64,000 bases of DNA from Takashimella koratensis (lineage: Eukaryota; Basidiomycota; Tremellomycetes; Trichosporonales; Tetragoniomycetaceae), in assembly GCA_003116875.1 (NCBI GenBank), contig BCKT01000002.1, positions 1,302,001 to 1,366,000 on the forward strand, in the 5' to 3' direction. Of the stretch, positions 1 to 13,253 are shown in pieces. The translations under genes and the position numbers were made by a program. Numbering within the stretch: position 1 is the first letter of the stretch; every line of letters begins with the position of its first letter. Under the pieces are notes generated by a model. It was not told the origin of the DNA. It did not search any database and worked only from the letters and a program-made list of their open reading frames with translations.

Positions 1-1241
1 GGGAATCAGATTGGGTTTAGATAGCACCACACTCTCACCCTCTGCCCCTTGGTCTTGACCTAGCTCCAACTCTTGATTCATTGCCCAGTCCCAGTCCTCA
101 TTCCAACATCTGCCTCCACGCCAAGTCCACTCGCGTCAAGTCTAGGTCCTCTGACCACTATCAACCATCAACCACCAGCGCATCCACCATCTATCTCATC
201 TTCACCTCTCTTATCTCTACCCCTGTACCTACATCTACACTAAACGACCCACTCGCACACCTAGACACCGACTCTACCCACCCGTTTCACCAAGTTGAAC
301 CCCCGCTCTGATCGCCGCTCCGACCCCTTCCGACACCGGATACCGACACCTCCACACCGCCCGCCTCCTCGCGACCACTCCTTTGTTCTCATCTTTACCT
401 CGCCTGGCCTGCCTACTACACCTGCACCCCGCCCCGACCCCACCACCCTCGCCCAGCGCTTACCGAGGCCGAGCACGTACACTCACCCTCGCTCGCTTGG
501 CGAATTCCAAATCCCGTGAACAAAGAGACAAGAGACAAAGACGAGCTCCCTGCACAGACAAGTACAGATCAGCATCCGTCGGTCGTCCGTCCGTCCGTCC
601 GTCCACGTTTAGCTATCCCATCTCCACAAGGGCCCTCGCCCTCTCCTCGCTTAGCCTCGACCCCATTCCACAGCTACGCCCACACCCCTTGTTCATCGTT
701 CACCCATTTGGCCACCCGACAAACTACCACGATTCTATCCGCTCACCCCGCTCGCCCGCGCTGTCTCACTCCGACGATAACGCCCAGCTGCTGCGGACAA
801 CACAAGACATTGCCTTCCGCCTTTCCGCCCCTCGACCACTCATCTGCTCTACCCTCTCTTCAGTTACTCGTTTTCGCTGGCGCTTCCGCACCACCAACTG
901 TTCCTATCGCCCACAGACCGGTGCAGACCCCTTCCCACGCATAGGGTACGTACCATCCCTATCCGCTAACCCGACGCTCAAGCTGACTTTATCTCTACTT
1001 CCTACAACGACCAGGTACCCTCGTCGCACCAAAGTCCTAGCTCACGCAGGGACCTCTGCCCCGACGTCGACAACCCTCTCATCTCCACTGGCAGGCCCCC
1101 CCCGCCCCTCCCGCCCATCTCGCCATCATTGGCCACTGAACCTTGGTGCAGAGACCACCCTCCCTTGCTCTTCTCTTCCCTATCTCACGACCGCTCTTTG
1201 TCGAGGCCAAGAAGACGTGAAGAGCTTTGCAGGTGCCCGAA
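1..1241. other. Upstream region of the sirtuin gene
   Basis: This stretch is pyrimidine-rich on the plus strand, with runs of CCT/CTC, and has a short TCCG repeat near 583-604. Several long open frames exist, but they are low-complexity Pro/Ser/Arg readings without domain features, so I regard them as chance. It most likely holds the promoter and 5' leader of the sirtuin gene. I see no other gene here. Confidence 0.5.
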
Positions 1242-2920
<1,679 letters not shown>

Positions 2921-2933
2921 AGTAAAGCAAAAA

Positions 2934-2993
2934 AGAGAAAGAGAAAGAAGGAGAAGGAGAAGAAGAAGAAGAAGAAGAAGAAGAAGAAGAAGC
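2934..2993. repeat. GA/AAG-rich microsatellite
   Basis: Just after the sirtuin stop codon the sequence becomes AAAGAG/AAGGAG and then a clean run of AAG triplets. It probably lies in the 3' UTR of the sirtuin gene. The rest of the gap to 3505 holds no recognisable gene. Confidence 0.85.
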
Positions 2994-3468
2994 GTATGTA
3001 GGCAATCAGTGGTTGCATTATATCTTGTTGCATGGATATCAATCTACTCCCTTCTCTCTCGTCTTGCCTCTCGCCTAGTGACTCTGAGTCTTGCCTCTGT
3101 TCTTTATGGTCTAGGATGGCTCAGATTGAAAGCTAGGGTTTCGATTAACAATGCCACTCTGTACTAGATCATTACGCTGCATGGACCAGAAGAAGTGGGG
3201 TATCGAAAACAACGAGAGGGATCGAAGGTGAAGCGGGTACGAAGAGAGAAGGGGGAAGAGGAAGTGAGAGTGTAGAAAGGACGAAAGGAAAGACGTAGGT
3301 TGGTATTAAGAATGTATGCTAGTGAACAACTGAAATCGGAATGTAAACTCCTAACCCCTCCCTTCGCTCCCATTGCCAGTCTTGTTCCTTGCGGTCCCAA
3401 GTCTGTCACTCTTGGAGTCTAATGCCGAGAGAGCCTCCCAAACCCTTCCTCCTCCTTCCAACGTCTTG

Positions 3469-3490
3469 CCCCCCCCCCCCCCCCCCCCCC
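3469..3490. repeat. Poly-C homopolymer run
   Basis: About 22 consecutive C residues lie just beyond the stop codon of the minus-strand RHO4 gene (poly-G in its 3' UTR). The length may be unreliable in an assembly. Confidence 0.85.
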
Positions 3491-3505
3491 TCCCTTCGCG
3501 TTCAC

Positions 3506-4751
3506 CTACAACACGACGCACTTCTTTGGCCTCGCTTTCCCCATCAGCCCGCCGCTCTTCTTCAAACTCTCTTTAATGGCAGCATCAAACACCTCTCTAA
3601 CACCCCAACCTTCCTTTGCGCTACATTCGAGGTACCGCCGAGCTCCAATCTCCTTGGCAACTTTCTCGCCCTCCAAGGGAGTGATAGGCGTGACTCCCTG
3701 GGCCGCCATAAGGGATAGAGTGTTTTGGTCGTTTCGAAGGTCCGTCTTGGTGCAGATAAGGAGGAGAGGGACCGTTGGGCAGAAGTGAGACATCTCTGGG
3801 TACCACTGTGGGATGGCGTTAGCGTGTGTTCACGGTAGGGACATGCAGATGAAGTGGATGAAAGCGAAGGCATGTGATGTGGAAGGACAGAGAAGTCTCA
3901 GTGATCAAAGCGAAGCCAGACCAAGACCCAAGACCCACCTTGTCGAGAACATTCATCAAACTCGGTCGGTGATTGCAAGCAAAAACGACCAAAACAACAT
4001 CGGTATCATTATAACTCAACGGACGCAATCGATCGAAATCTTCTTGTCCTGCGGTATCCCACAACGCGAGCTCGATCGTTTTGGTTGATTCAGTGGGATG
4101 TGGGATGATCGTTATCAAGTTCTCGAAGACGGTAGGGACGTAGGTCTGGATCAGAGGGTGTCAGTAACGAAGGAGGTAAAGAGGAAGGGAAGAGAGGGAC
4201 ATGGCGGCTATAGGATAATGAGAAGGTGTGGACGGGGGGAGGTGGTAGGGAGACTGGGCGTACCTCTGGGAACCGGCGCTCCGCGTAGACTGTCAACAGA
4301 CATGTCTTACCGCAGCCTGGAGAATGAGAGCAATGTCAGCAACGTGAGGTTCTCCGTGTATCAACATCAACATTCAAGTGCCCGAACAAGCCTATATGAC
4401 ACCGCCGTCTTGTGCACACTCTCCTCTCCACCCCTACTTGACCCCTCTCGGTCCTAACCCTCGCAATCGCTCGTTGAACCGTAACAAGGTACTCTCTAGA
4501 TCCCGGACCAAACCCCGACTCACCGCCGTCACCAACAACCACGAGTTTGCGTTTCAGATCTGGCCTCCGTGCCGGTGTGTTTGGCTCGTACTAATCATCG
4601 GTCGTTCATTTATCGAGTCAAGTCGAGTTGGGATTTGTCGCATGTGAGAAGACGAGCGAACCGTGCGGTAGCGGTCGGGAGGGGAGCCAAACTTGTCAGT
4701 TCACTTTCTAAAGCATAATCGGGGTGGGTCGAGAGTAAAACGTACCGACAT
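3506..4751 (-). CDS. RHO4: Rho4-type small GTPase
   Basis: Membrane-anchored GTP switch. Rho4 proteins in fungi act in septation, wall integrity and polarity. Five exons (4746-4751, 4524-4590, 4264-4316, 3939-4145, 3506-3805) give 210 aa. Seen: P-loop VVVGDGGCGKTCLL, effector loop PETYVPTVFEN, switch II LWDTAGQEDFDRLRPLSY, TKTD in place of the usual TKxD/NKxD guanine motif, SAKE, and a C-terminal CVVL CaaX box with a Lys/Arg stretch, predicting geranylgeranylation. GDGGCGKTC, the WYPEMSHFCP segment and AAQGVTPITP resemble fission yeast Rho4 more than Rho1-3. The first coding exon is only ATG-TCG. It is supported because the down-frame exon has an in-frame stop just upstream and no ATG, while this ATG is followed by GTACGT and restores the frame. 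Confidence 0.9.
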
Positions 4752-5273
4752 GACTGTTGTTTACACGAAAGGGGTAGAGTGAAAGGGGGTATCTGGTCTC
4801 GCGCGTTAGGGATAGGTGCAAGGGAGAGTGAGGAGAGTCGAGTCGGGTTGAAAAGGAGGTCGGGATGGGTCTGCTTTGGAGATGGAGTAAAGGAGATGTT
4901 GTCAAGTGCAAGTCATGATGGGAACAAGCAACAAGCAAGGACCTCAAGGACACGGGGGGGCTGGGCGGTGTGACCGACGCGGGGTCAATGACGTGTTGTT
5001 TATGGGGTGAACACTCAGGTGCATACCACGCTAGTCTCACGTGGCCTGCGGAACCTCCTTATCACCCGATTTGTTTTGATTTTCCAGATTCAACTTTTCT
5101 GAATCTTGCTCATCTTCAACTCCTTGCTGCAATCCTCAATCCAAGGGCCGAGAGCTCGGCTCTCTTCTCTCCCTCTCTCCCTCTCTCCCTCTCTCCCTCT
5201 CTCCCTCTCTCCCTCTCTCCCTCTCTCCCTCTCTACCCCTACCTTACCTCTCTATTCATATCCATTGCCCAAG
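4752..5273. promoter_or_regulatory. Divergent promoter between RHO4 and TFIIIA
   Basis: The two genes are transcribed away from each other from this 522 bp interval, so it should hold both promoters and 5' leaders. No TATA box stands out. A CCCTCT repeat sits in the leader of the plus-strand gene. Confidence 0.6.
5165..5234. repeat. CCCTCT hexanucleotide microsatellite
   Basis: About eleven near-perfect CCCTCT units lie 40-110 bp upstream of the TFIIIA start codon, on the plus strand. Pyrimidine tracts of this kind are common in fungal core promoters and 5' UTRs. Confidence 0.9.
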
Positions 5274-7277
5274 ATGATCGTCGCTTCTCCGCATCCTCTG
5301 TCAATCACCGACCTCCAATCTTTCCCTACACCCGTCGATATCTTCCCTCCTTCCGGACCTAGCCATCCATCTCCTTCAAAGTCGTCACTCGCATCGCCAT
5401 CACGCCGCTTGGGGGCATCTGAGAAGGCTGTATCACCTTATTCACCTTCTAGACCACCGTCACGTACGGAAAAGCGGTTCATATGTCCCGTCGAGGGATG
5501 TGGGAAGGCGTACTTCAAGCCCTCCAGGCTGGCGGAACACCAACTATCCCATTCCGGCGAGGTAAGTTCAACTCCGCCCTCACTTAGTTCTGTATCAGGA
5601 TTGGTCTGGGACAATAAGGATATAGGCTGACGGCTGTGTCATGGTCACAGCGCCCACATGCATGCTCGACATGTGGACAAACCTATCAGCGAGCGTCACA
5701 CCTCGCTGCTCATATGCGGACACACAAAGATCCAACGGACCGTGAATTTCAGTGTACTACAGACGGATGTCATAAGCGATTTTGGACAGCGACCCACCTG
5801 AAGCGACACGAGGAGGCACACGACGCTGCCCAGGTCCATCCGGTACGTCAGATCTCCTCGTCTCGAGGTGGTATTCCCCTTGCTTCAACTCAGGAAATTC
5901 ATGGAAAACCTGACTGCCGTGTACTGCTTCACCCGCTAACGACTCGGATTTACCAGTGTACGGCATGTGGAGAGATCTTCGCAAAAACGCATCTGTTGAG
6001 AGAACACTTCACACTTGTCCATATGCCTGAAGGGAGTAAACCATACCCCTGCACACACGACAGCTGCGATAAGTCGTTTTCGACCAAGCAGCAACTGCGA
6101 GCTCACGAGAAGACACATGATCGTGAGTCATGATTGAACCATCCGCTCGCTTCTCTCCTCTCGCCCTTACTTTTTCTACCTCTCCTCCCCTGTTCTCGAT
6201 CTGTCTCTGTTCTTGTTGGTTTGTCGCCTGTGCTTACCTCACCCAGCCACGAGGTACACCTGCTCCCACCCATCTCACGACGAAATGCCCCACTTCCCCA
6301 CCTGGTCCGCACTCCAGACTCACATGCACCAAGCGCACCCACCTACCTGTCCCCATCCCGAATGCGGTGGTCGTACCTTCAAATCCACCCAACGACTTCG
6401 AGACCACCTCAAAGTACACGAAGATCAAGCGACGGATATCTTGTCAAACCCGCCTACACCCAGACTCTCGGCGACACAGCTCCCGCCTGTCCTTGCCGAG
6501 GCGTTGGAGTCGCACCGGCGTAAACGACGGAGACAGAGCAGTTCCGCCTCGCTAGGACCTACACCTGACCAAGTGATGGTTAAAAGCGAGGACGGTATAA
6601 CACCGTCACCGTCGCTTGAAACACCTAGGACACCCAGCAAGTTGCCACGGATGGCCGACGGGATAGCGGGTAAAGCCTTTTCATGTCACTGTGGTCGAGC
6701 GTTCAAGACCCGGTTCGCACGCGACGAGCACGCTCGGGCGGAACACGATGGGAAACGACATATCTGCGGGGTTTGTGGGAGGGCGTATCGTCGACGGGCG
6801 AGTCTGAGGCGACATAGGTGTGGACTGGACGAAGAGGAAGGAAGCAAGAGTGTGGATGGAGGAGAAAGGGAGAGTGCAAGTGAAGAGGGTGGGGTGGGGA
6901 AGAAAAGGAAGGGAGTGAAAGAGGTAGAAGGGAGGCTGGATCTACTTACGGGTGTGGCGTACGCACCCGGTGGATCAGAGTATCGACGCTGGGGGTGTCC
7001 TTATCACCTTCCTTTATCAAGTACCCCAGGTGTCGAAGACCCCGAGAGCACGATACATACCAGTACTGGCGATAATGAAGGCGACCGCAATGGTGAGGAC
7101 GACACGATCGATGTTACTCGGAGCGCGGTGGAGGAAGATATTGCAAACTCGGCTTGCCCAGAGAGGTTTTATAGAGTTTACGACGTTCGGAGACACCTTG
7201 CTTCTGCACACGGTGTGGTTCTTGACGATTTGGGGACGAGGGAAATGTTGCTTGAAGACGGGCAAACGGGGGAGTAG
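5274..7277 (+). CDS. TFC2: Transcription factor IIIA (C2H2 zinc-finger 5S rRNA gene factor)
   Basis: TFIIIA binds the internal control region of 5S rRNA genes and recruits TFIIIC and RNA polymerase III. Four exons (5274-5561, 5651-5842, 5957-6122, 6247-7277) give 558 aa. A Ser/Pro-rich N-terminus of about 65 residues precedes a run of nine to ten C2H2 fingers: FICPVEGCGKAYFKPSRL, HACSTCGQTYQRASHL, FQCTTDGCHKRFWTATHL, CTACGEIFAKTHLL, YPCTHDSCDKSFSTKQQL, a divergent YTCSHPSH...WSALQTH finger, CPHPECGGRTFKS, FSCHCGRAFKT, HICGVCGRAYRRRAS, and a last WGCPYH...CPERFY unit. The WSALQTH finger followed closely by a TCPHPEC finger mirrors fingers six and seven of yeast TFIIIA. An acidic/basic insert of about 90 residues separates the last two fingers, as in fungal TFIIIA. 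Confidence 0.87.
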
Positions 7278-7444
7278 CTCTGGCTGAATGATGGACGCCA
7301 AAAGCGTTGGTTGGAATGTACAGTTAATGAGTTGTACATCTTGAATGACAGATTGTTGTAGATACAAGATACAAATTGTGATATTATACTTGTTGCAATA
7401 GTTTATGCAAGAATCAGGTACTCGTGATGTTTTTACCGCCCGCG

Positions 7445-8990
7445 CTATACAGATGACATGCGAACGATGGCGTCTACCCTCTCTTTCGCACGTTGAATCT
7501 GAGGACCAACAATAGACGCCCACATAACTTCACGCCGATCGAGAGCGCTCAGCTGGGTCACTGCCTGAGTTGCCGAGAGACGCTGGGCCGGGTCGAGCTT
7601 GATCAGACCTTCGAGGACGGTCAGGACCACACGTACGTCAGTTGCGACACGCTCGGCTTCGGGGTCGGGGTGAGCGTGGGTGCCGGTGTTGGCGAGTAAG
7701 GTCAAGTCGGAAGAGAGCTGGCGTCCAGGTTGATGGACAAACTCGATCTTGCCCGCGTCGGGTAAGTCAGCAAAAGACTGGACATTGTCAGTAATGTATC
7801 ACTTGTAAAGAGGCCCGAGACCCGAGAGGAGTACTTACGGGCCAAGAAATCTCGGTGGGCGTACCGAGGAGAGAGAAGATACTGCCCGCTAGTCCAATGT
7901 CTCCAAAATGGCTCGAGAAGAGGGTTGGACGTGGTGACTCGCCGTTTAGTTCTGAATCCAAGTCGACTCTTCCCCAGCCCCCTTTGTTCTCATCGTCGTC
8001 TTGAACGTCGTCGTCACGACCCAGCCAGAGCTCAGCAAGCGTCACTCCTGCGCCCCACAGATCCAGCGCGGGTGCGTCATACGTCGGTGAAGAGAAGAGG
8101 AGTTCAGGTGCACGGTACGGACTGTAGATGAGAGATCAGCTCGATAGCGACTGAGAAAGAGAAAAGCTGTTGCTCATCTTGTGATAAGGTGAAGTGGGAC
8201 TACCGACTCACCCTGTTCCTACTTGACAGCACATCTCACTCTCCCCTTCCCAAACCTCGTCGTCCACTTCCTCATACCCATCCTTCTTTATCCCATCCAT
8301 CAGATTCTCCCCTCTCTCCACCTTCCCATACCCCGTTGACACAACCCAAGCCGTCCCTAGATCGACAACTTTCACCTCCCCTTTCTCACTCAACATCACA
8401 TTCGCAGGATTCACGTCCCTATGCGCGATCCCTAGTCCATGTAAATGCGATAGTGCGCTCAAGAGCCCAGTAGCGAGGTGCGCCCATGTCGCTGTCAATT
8501 CAGCTGCGGAGGGTCGAGCACCGTTGGTGGAGGGTAGAGTGCGAGGGGCCAGGTGGAAAGAGGATAGGGGGAGGGGGAGGTAAGGTAGTGTCAAGATATG
8601 TTCCAGCCGAGTCGGGTCAAATCGGTACTCTAACAGCTCGACAACCTATCATGACCCAGTCAGCCTGGCTCACGGTTCATTTGGATTCGGCTGGCTAGGC
8701 AAGGACAAGACGAGAAGCTACTACTCACGTTCGGATGTGAGATAGATTTAAGCAACTCGGCTTCGTGTCGGATATCGTGCGGTCTTCGAGATACTAGTCT
8801 CCCGTTCGCTGGAGCTGTGACGCATTTGAGGACGCGACGGGGGATGGCGGAGGACGAGGAGGATGGAGGGAGGAGGAGGAGGATATCCGCGTGGATACCT
8901 GGAATGGATGAGCTCTGGATGTCAGACGAGAGGACGAGCGAGCTCACCTTGGGCTATGGGGATGGCCTGGAACGAAACATGGTCGTCCAT
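7445..8990 (-). CDS. Atypical CDK-like protein kinase (possible Cak1/Csk1-type CDK-activating kinase)
   Basis: Serine/threonine kinase fold of the CMGC/CDK group. Five exons (8948-8990, 8729-8898, 8212-8645, 7839-8121, 7445-7777) give 420 aa. Seen: VLKC with the ATP-binding Lys, helix C HEAELLKSISHPN, catalytic loop HRDVNPANV, VVDLGTAW in place of DFG, APELL, DLWGAGVTLAELWLG, and the CDK-group segment IFSLLGTPTEISWP followed by LPDAGKIEF. The usual catalytic-loop Lys is replaced by Asn, DFG is DLG, and no GxGxxG loop is visible in the short N-lobe. A missing glycine loop is a known trait of yeast Cak1, so a CDK-activating kinase is the best guess. A pseudokinase remains possible. The ATG at 8990 is the nearest in frame; the open frame extends further upstream without an ATG, so the N-terminus is uncertain. 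Confidence 0.75.
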
Positions 8991-9273
8991 CGGGAGGAGA
9001 CCGAGATGGGAGAGGTGGTAGGTGATGGATTGAAGAATGCAAGTCCGAGTTGCATTGGGTGGAGGTTGTTGCTCATAGCCGAAACTAAGAAACCGCCGAT
9101 CACCGTAAGGGAAAGACCATTGAGATGAGATTGGGCGTGCATGAAAGCCATGAACAGCGAGGGTGATTCAACTAGGTAACCCATCTACAGAGTACACGCT
9201 CTGCACCACCTGCTACGAGATATAATTGCTTCTGACTTCTATCCGCCCTCAACCGCCTCAGGACGGCACAGCT

Positions 9274-10991
9274 CTAGTAGAAGCCCGACTGGCGGGTATC
9301 CATCCCGAGCCAGGCTCGGACGTCGGCCCACACTTGTCTGCCCCATTTCCAGTAGATTGCACCAAAGACTGCTCCACCGAGATGCGCGACGTGGTCAAAC
9401 ATCCTATGGTAGTGATGTCAGCGAGGTTTTTCCAACAAGGGCGGAAGACAGGCAAGACGACAGGCGAGAGACGAGGTCGTGAGCAACTTGAACTCACCGC
9501 CAGCCCCGGATCAGCCCGTACAGATCCACCGCGACCATGCCGAATACTCCAAACCCAATGGGTATACTGATGAACGGGATGAAGATGATACTGACGTGAC
9601 TATCCGGGAACGCGAGTGCTGTCATACTGAGGCACGCGTAGATAGCCCCACTCGCGCCTAGGCTCGGAAGGATCGCCTGGTGTGCAGCGAGTGCCTGTGC
9701 CGAGGACAAGCGAGCTGGGTTTGCGAGGGTACGGAGGAGGCGAGGGAGCCGGACAATGTTGGTGAATAGGTGTGAAGAGAGAGAGGACGCAAGACCAGCG
9801 ACCAGAAGGAATGCGAGGAAATGAGGAGTGTGCGTGGAGGTGGGTTGAGTAATGGAGGAAGGTGGAGGCAGGCTGAGGAATTCGTAAGCCGCCGCGCCGA
9901 AGGAGTAGAGCGCGATCGAGTTGAACGCAAAGTGTGCGAGGGATTGGTGCGACAGCTGCGAAGTGTCAGCGAGTGGGACACGGAGAAAGAAACAGTGTCC
10001 AGACTTGGCGCAGCAACTCACGGTACTTGTCAAGAGAGTCAGAGAGCTCATCCACTCTTTACTCTGCCTGACACCCAACAAAACTGGTCGATGCAGAAAC
10101 CACCGTTTCATGAACCCATCCCAAGCCCTGACACGCCAAGCAAGGAACACTACACCCATCACAGCGATCACACCTGCGGGCGCGACTTGTCCAGCAGGGG
10201 TGTTGAGTCGGTATTCGGAAACGAGGATGTAGGTGCGGATAACGGGGACCAGGAGAAAGTTGGGGAGGAAAGAGAGTTGTTGAGGGAGTTTGTTGACGGT
10301 TTCTTGTGCGATCTGGAGGGGAGAAAGTGGGTAGAAGGTAGCGATGTTAGCGAGTGGAACGAGCAGAGGGATTAAGGATAAGAGCGAAAGATGTGTCGAC
10401 GACGCGGAGCGTAGACCATCTTCGCTATCATGCGGGAAGGGTGACACCCACCTTGGCCTGCTCTAACCGCTTGGCACGCTGCAACTCTCGATCACTCGGA
10501 TCGCTCTTCCCGAGCCTCCATACACTCCCGACCCCGAGCCGCTTCATCCACCGTTCCGTGTCCATGTTCGTGTACTCGGCCGCAAAGATATATCCGCCTG
10601 CGCCTAGTCCGATGCAGAACTACGTTCATGGGGAATAAATTGGTATATGGGGTCAGCTGTGTCTCGGCACTCTGCGATATATCCATTCCAACCCAAGGAG
10701 ACAGCTCCCACTCGTGCAGCTTCCCTTGAGCAACTGGGTGGCAAGCTCGTACACTCCCGATGCGGTGTGGTCCCGGCTCATACTCACCAAGATTGGTTTC
10801 ACGACGCTCGCCTTGGGCAGACCGTCACCTTTGGCTCCTGGCGGGACAGGTACCGCGATCCTCTTTGGCGTGATCCGTCCAATCGCATGTCTAGTCGCCG
10901 GTACGGGTCGGGTCGTATGCATCATCCGAGCGAACGGCGATCTCGACGGTCCCGCTACCAGCCGGCTGGCCGAGGGAAGGAAGAATGACAT
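9274..10991 (-). CDS. PCP1: Mitochondrial rhomboid protease (PARL/Pcp1)
   Basis: Intramembrane serine protease of the inner mitochondrial membrane. The yeast protein cleaves Mgm1 and Ccp1. Five exons (10788-10991, 10452-10619, 10022-10312, 9498-9955, 9274-9403) give 416 aa. The N-terminus MSFFLPSASRLVAGPSRSPF is Arg/Ser-rich and suits a mitochondrial presequence. Core motifs in order: HQSLAHFAFNSIAL with the oxyanion Asn, GASGAIYACLSM with the nucleophile Ser, and FDHVAHLGGAVFGAIYWKWG with the catalytic His. Multiple membrane segments are visible. The intron ending at 10313 uses a branch CTAAC and a pyrimidine tract before CAG, and it gives the only phase-consistent join to the exon upstream. 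Confidence 0.9.
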
Positions 10992-11275
10992 GGGTAGGTG
11001 GAAGGGAGTTGGATGTAGGATGAAGAGAAACGTTCAAAATCGCGACATGGAAAAATGGAGAATAAAACCGGCCGCGGTGAATTGACACATCGTCATCGGT
11101 TCGGAGTCTGGTGGCAAAAACCGTGGCACAAGGCCGAATCTTGGCATCGGTTGGTGGGAAGATAGTCCATCTGAATCAAGCAGCAGTAATGTTTTTGGTA
11201 CAACGTAGGGAAAAGGGCTCGGGAGCTGTTGGGGAACCAGCGACCAGGCTCTGCGAAGATCCCTCGCTCTCGCAA

Positions 11276-11907
11276 TTACTGACACATCAGAGTCGCTGGC
11301 GCAGCAGTGGGAGTAGCAACGTAGGGCGGCACGTCTCCAATCGTCAAGGAAATGGCCTTTGTCGGTGACGCAGTGACCTGTAGGTCGCACTGCGCGACGA
11401 CCAATCCCATTGAGAGACAGAGATGCGTGAGTCATATGTCAGCTCCCCAGCTTTATATACTTTGACGGTGTTTGTCCCGCAGAGGGGTTGAGGAAGAAGC
11501 CTCACCGAGAGCGTGGTGGTTGGAACCGCTGTGGTCCATTGATCACCTAGTGGATGCCCGGATGGTTCCGCCCAAACAGTGACGGCAAAGTTCTCCGCAG
11601 TGTAGGTCGAGCTACCGATCATCAATTCAGTCTCAGCTCCTTCGTGTGGCCCAACCCCCATTCCCGTGGTCACACCAAGCTCTACTTACTTGAACTTGAA
11701 AAACCATCCTTCTCCACCCATCCCGCCCCACGGGTCAACCGTCTTGAACGACTGGATCTTTGCGTACTTGGCAACGTCTAGCTGAACCCCCGGTTTCAAG
11801 GTAATCGGAGTCGACGGGAGAGCCTGATTTATCGTCCGAGACGTTTCGGCAAGAGCAGGCAGAAAAGCTAGAACATGGACAAGGAGAACGGATGCAAGTG
11901 ATACCAT
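11276..11907 (-). CDS. Array A copy 1 (A1): predicted small secreted protein
   Basis: Three exons (11690-11907, 11506-11611, 11276-11389) encode 145 aa. A signal peptide (MVSLASVLLVHVLAFLPALA) is followed by a Thr/Pro linker, DPWGGMGGEGWFFKF, then STYTAENFAVTVWAEPSG, TTTLS and an exon 3 starting CDLQVTASPT. The final Cys lies two codons before the stop (MCQ). It is the copy nearest PCP1, transcribed in the same direction with a 284 bp gap. No function is recognised; the fold is probably beta-rich. The ATG at 11907 starts the hydrophobic core directly. An upstream in-frame ATG at 11961 would add 18 polar residues and is less likely. Confidence 0.85.
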
Positions 11908-12655
11908 GACTGGATGTGGTCTGAAGCTATTCGATTCGAATGTTGTAACCTGACTGATCAAGTGGTGCGCTATTTGTACATGGTATCGGTCACCCCATCT
12001 ACATCGAAAGCATGTCTATCCTTTGGAGCTTTGCAACGCTTCATGCTGCTGACATGCCCCTTGTTCCAGGATGGCCGAGCTCAGCGTGACCGTCTCTCCT
12101 TCTCAATTTCCTTCCATACTTCCGCATCCTGAAATCATGCCTGATCCTCCCTTCCTTACTTCCACTGATTTGTTGCAAATAACGTGAGAAGTGACAACTC
12201 ACATGACCTCTTCGGCGGGTTCAAGCTCCAAAGGAGTGTAGCCTGTGAGCCGCCATGTCCGAATCTCTTTGCTACGGTTGCCGAAAAGCCATGACACCTC
12301 CGATAGCTCAAAAAGGAGAAGTCAATTTCTTGTAGAGACATCTTGTCTGACAGGGAGAGACTGCGGCCATCAAGTTCAGTCGGTTCAACCGAGATCTGTC
12401 GGGGTTGTCGCGGCAGCTGATCCTTCCAGTAGCTTCAGTACCGCTGGACCTACTGCCGTGGGTTATGCCAATCCTCATTTCCAAAGGTGGTTGACCAAAG
12501 TTGGGAGAAACAGAACATCAACGGAGCCTTTTTGCAACTAAGTATTTGTTCTAACATGGAGCATCGGGTATACAAAAGCTTGTCACCCCCTCGCTCCAAA
12601 AGCAGTATCGTCGGAGGCAAGAGCCAAACAAGTATCACAGATCGGATGCCACAAC
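11908..12655. other. Spacer between A1 and A2
   Basis: About 750 bp. It should contain the A1 promoter; TATA-like sequence near 11966 is weak. A minus-strand open frame ending with GNEDWHNPRQ around 12450-12480 faintly recalls exon 2 of A3 but is too degenerate to call. Nothing else is supported. Confidence 0.4.
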
Positions 12656-13253
12656 TCAGACCTGCGTGCAGAGCATTTGGGCCTGGCCGGCGACGGGGGT
12701 GGGGACATAAGGCGGCTGGTAGTTCAACGTCATCGTGACCGTCGAAGTTGGGGCCACGGCGACTTGAATTTCACACTGTGACAACCGGTATCAGCATCTC
12801 TCTATACCATGCCCTGGATAGCAAGTCTCGTCGCTTGGGATTCATGATGGATTCGTTCTGTCGAGGGCATACCCCCAAGGTGGCGGTAGGCTGGGCCAAG
12901 CTCCAAGTGGCAATGTTACCATCAGTAGGCGACGGGTACATAGTCGCGTGGAACTGCTCATACCAGTAGCTGTCCCCACTGGAAAGTAGAAAGCAAGCGA
13001 ATCCGTCATCAGCATACAAGATCTTGGAGAGCAGTCGTATTCTGGCAGTGTACACTTACTTGAAGTCAAAGCTCCATTGTTCATCCCCTTGTCCACCCCA
13101 TGCACCCACAGTCTTGTCAGAGTTGACAAACTGGTAACCTTCGGCTTCGAGGATGACAGCACCGCCATCGCGCTTCTCTGCCTCAGTCGGCGCAGCCAGC
13201 ACGGGAAGGAGCGAGAAAAGAGAGACAAGGGTAAGAGCGTAAGAGAAACGCAT
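12656..13253 (-). CDS. Array A copy 2 (A2): predicted small secreted protein, divergent subgroup
   Basis: Three exons (13060-13253, 12873-12978, 12656-12775) encode 139 aa. Signal peptide MRFSYALTLVSLFSLLPVLA, then APTEAEKRD with a Lys-Arg pair that could be a Kex2 processing site, GAWGGQGDEQWSFDF, then SYWYEQFHATMYPSPTDGN in place of the TYTAE block, TATLG, and exon 3 beginning CEIQVAVAPTSTVTMTL with PPYVPTP and a last Cys in MLCTQV. Together with A3 it forms a subgroup that differs from A1 and A4-A8 in exon 2, while keeping the same intron phases. Function unknown. Confidence 0.86.

Noticed and set aside
2934..5234. CRISPR-like or functional repeat arrays
   Set aside because: The AAG and CCCTCT tracts are simple microsatellites without spacers.
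9001..9184. Extra N-terminal exon of the kinase from the frame at 8954-9184
   Set aside because: That frame is hydrophobic (MGYLVESPSLFMAFMHAQSH...) and does not join the kinase exon in phase; the frame that does join has no ATG.
12450..12638. Possible family A exon 2 relic (GNEDWHNPRQ)
   Set aside because: Only a short stretch recalls A3 exon 2, the flanking residues do not align, and a chance match is likely.
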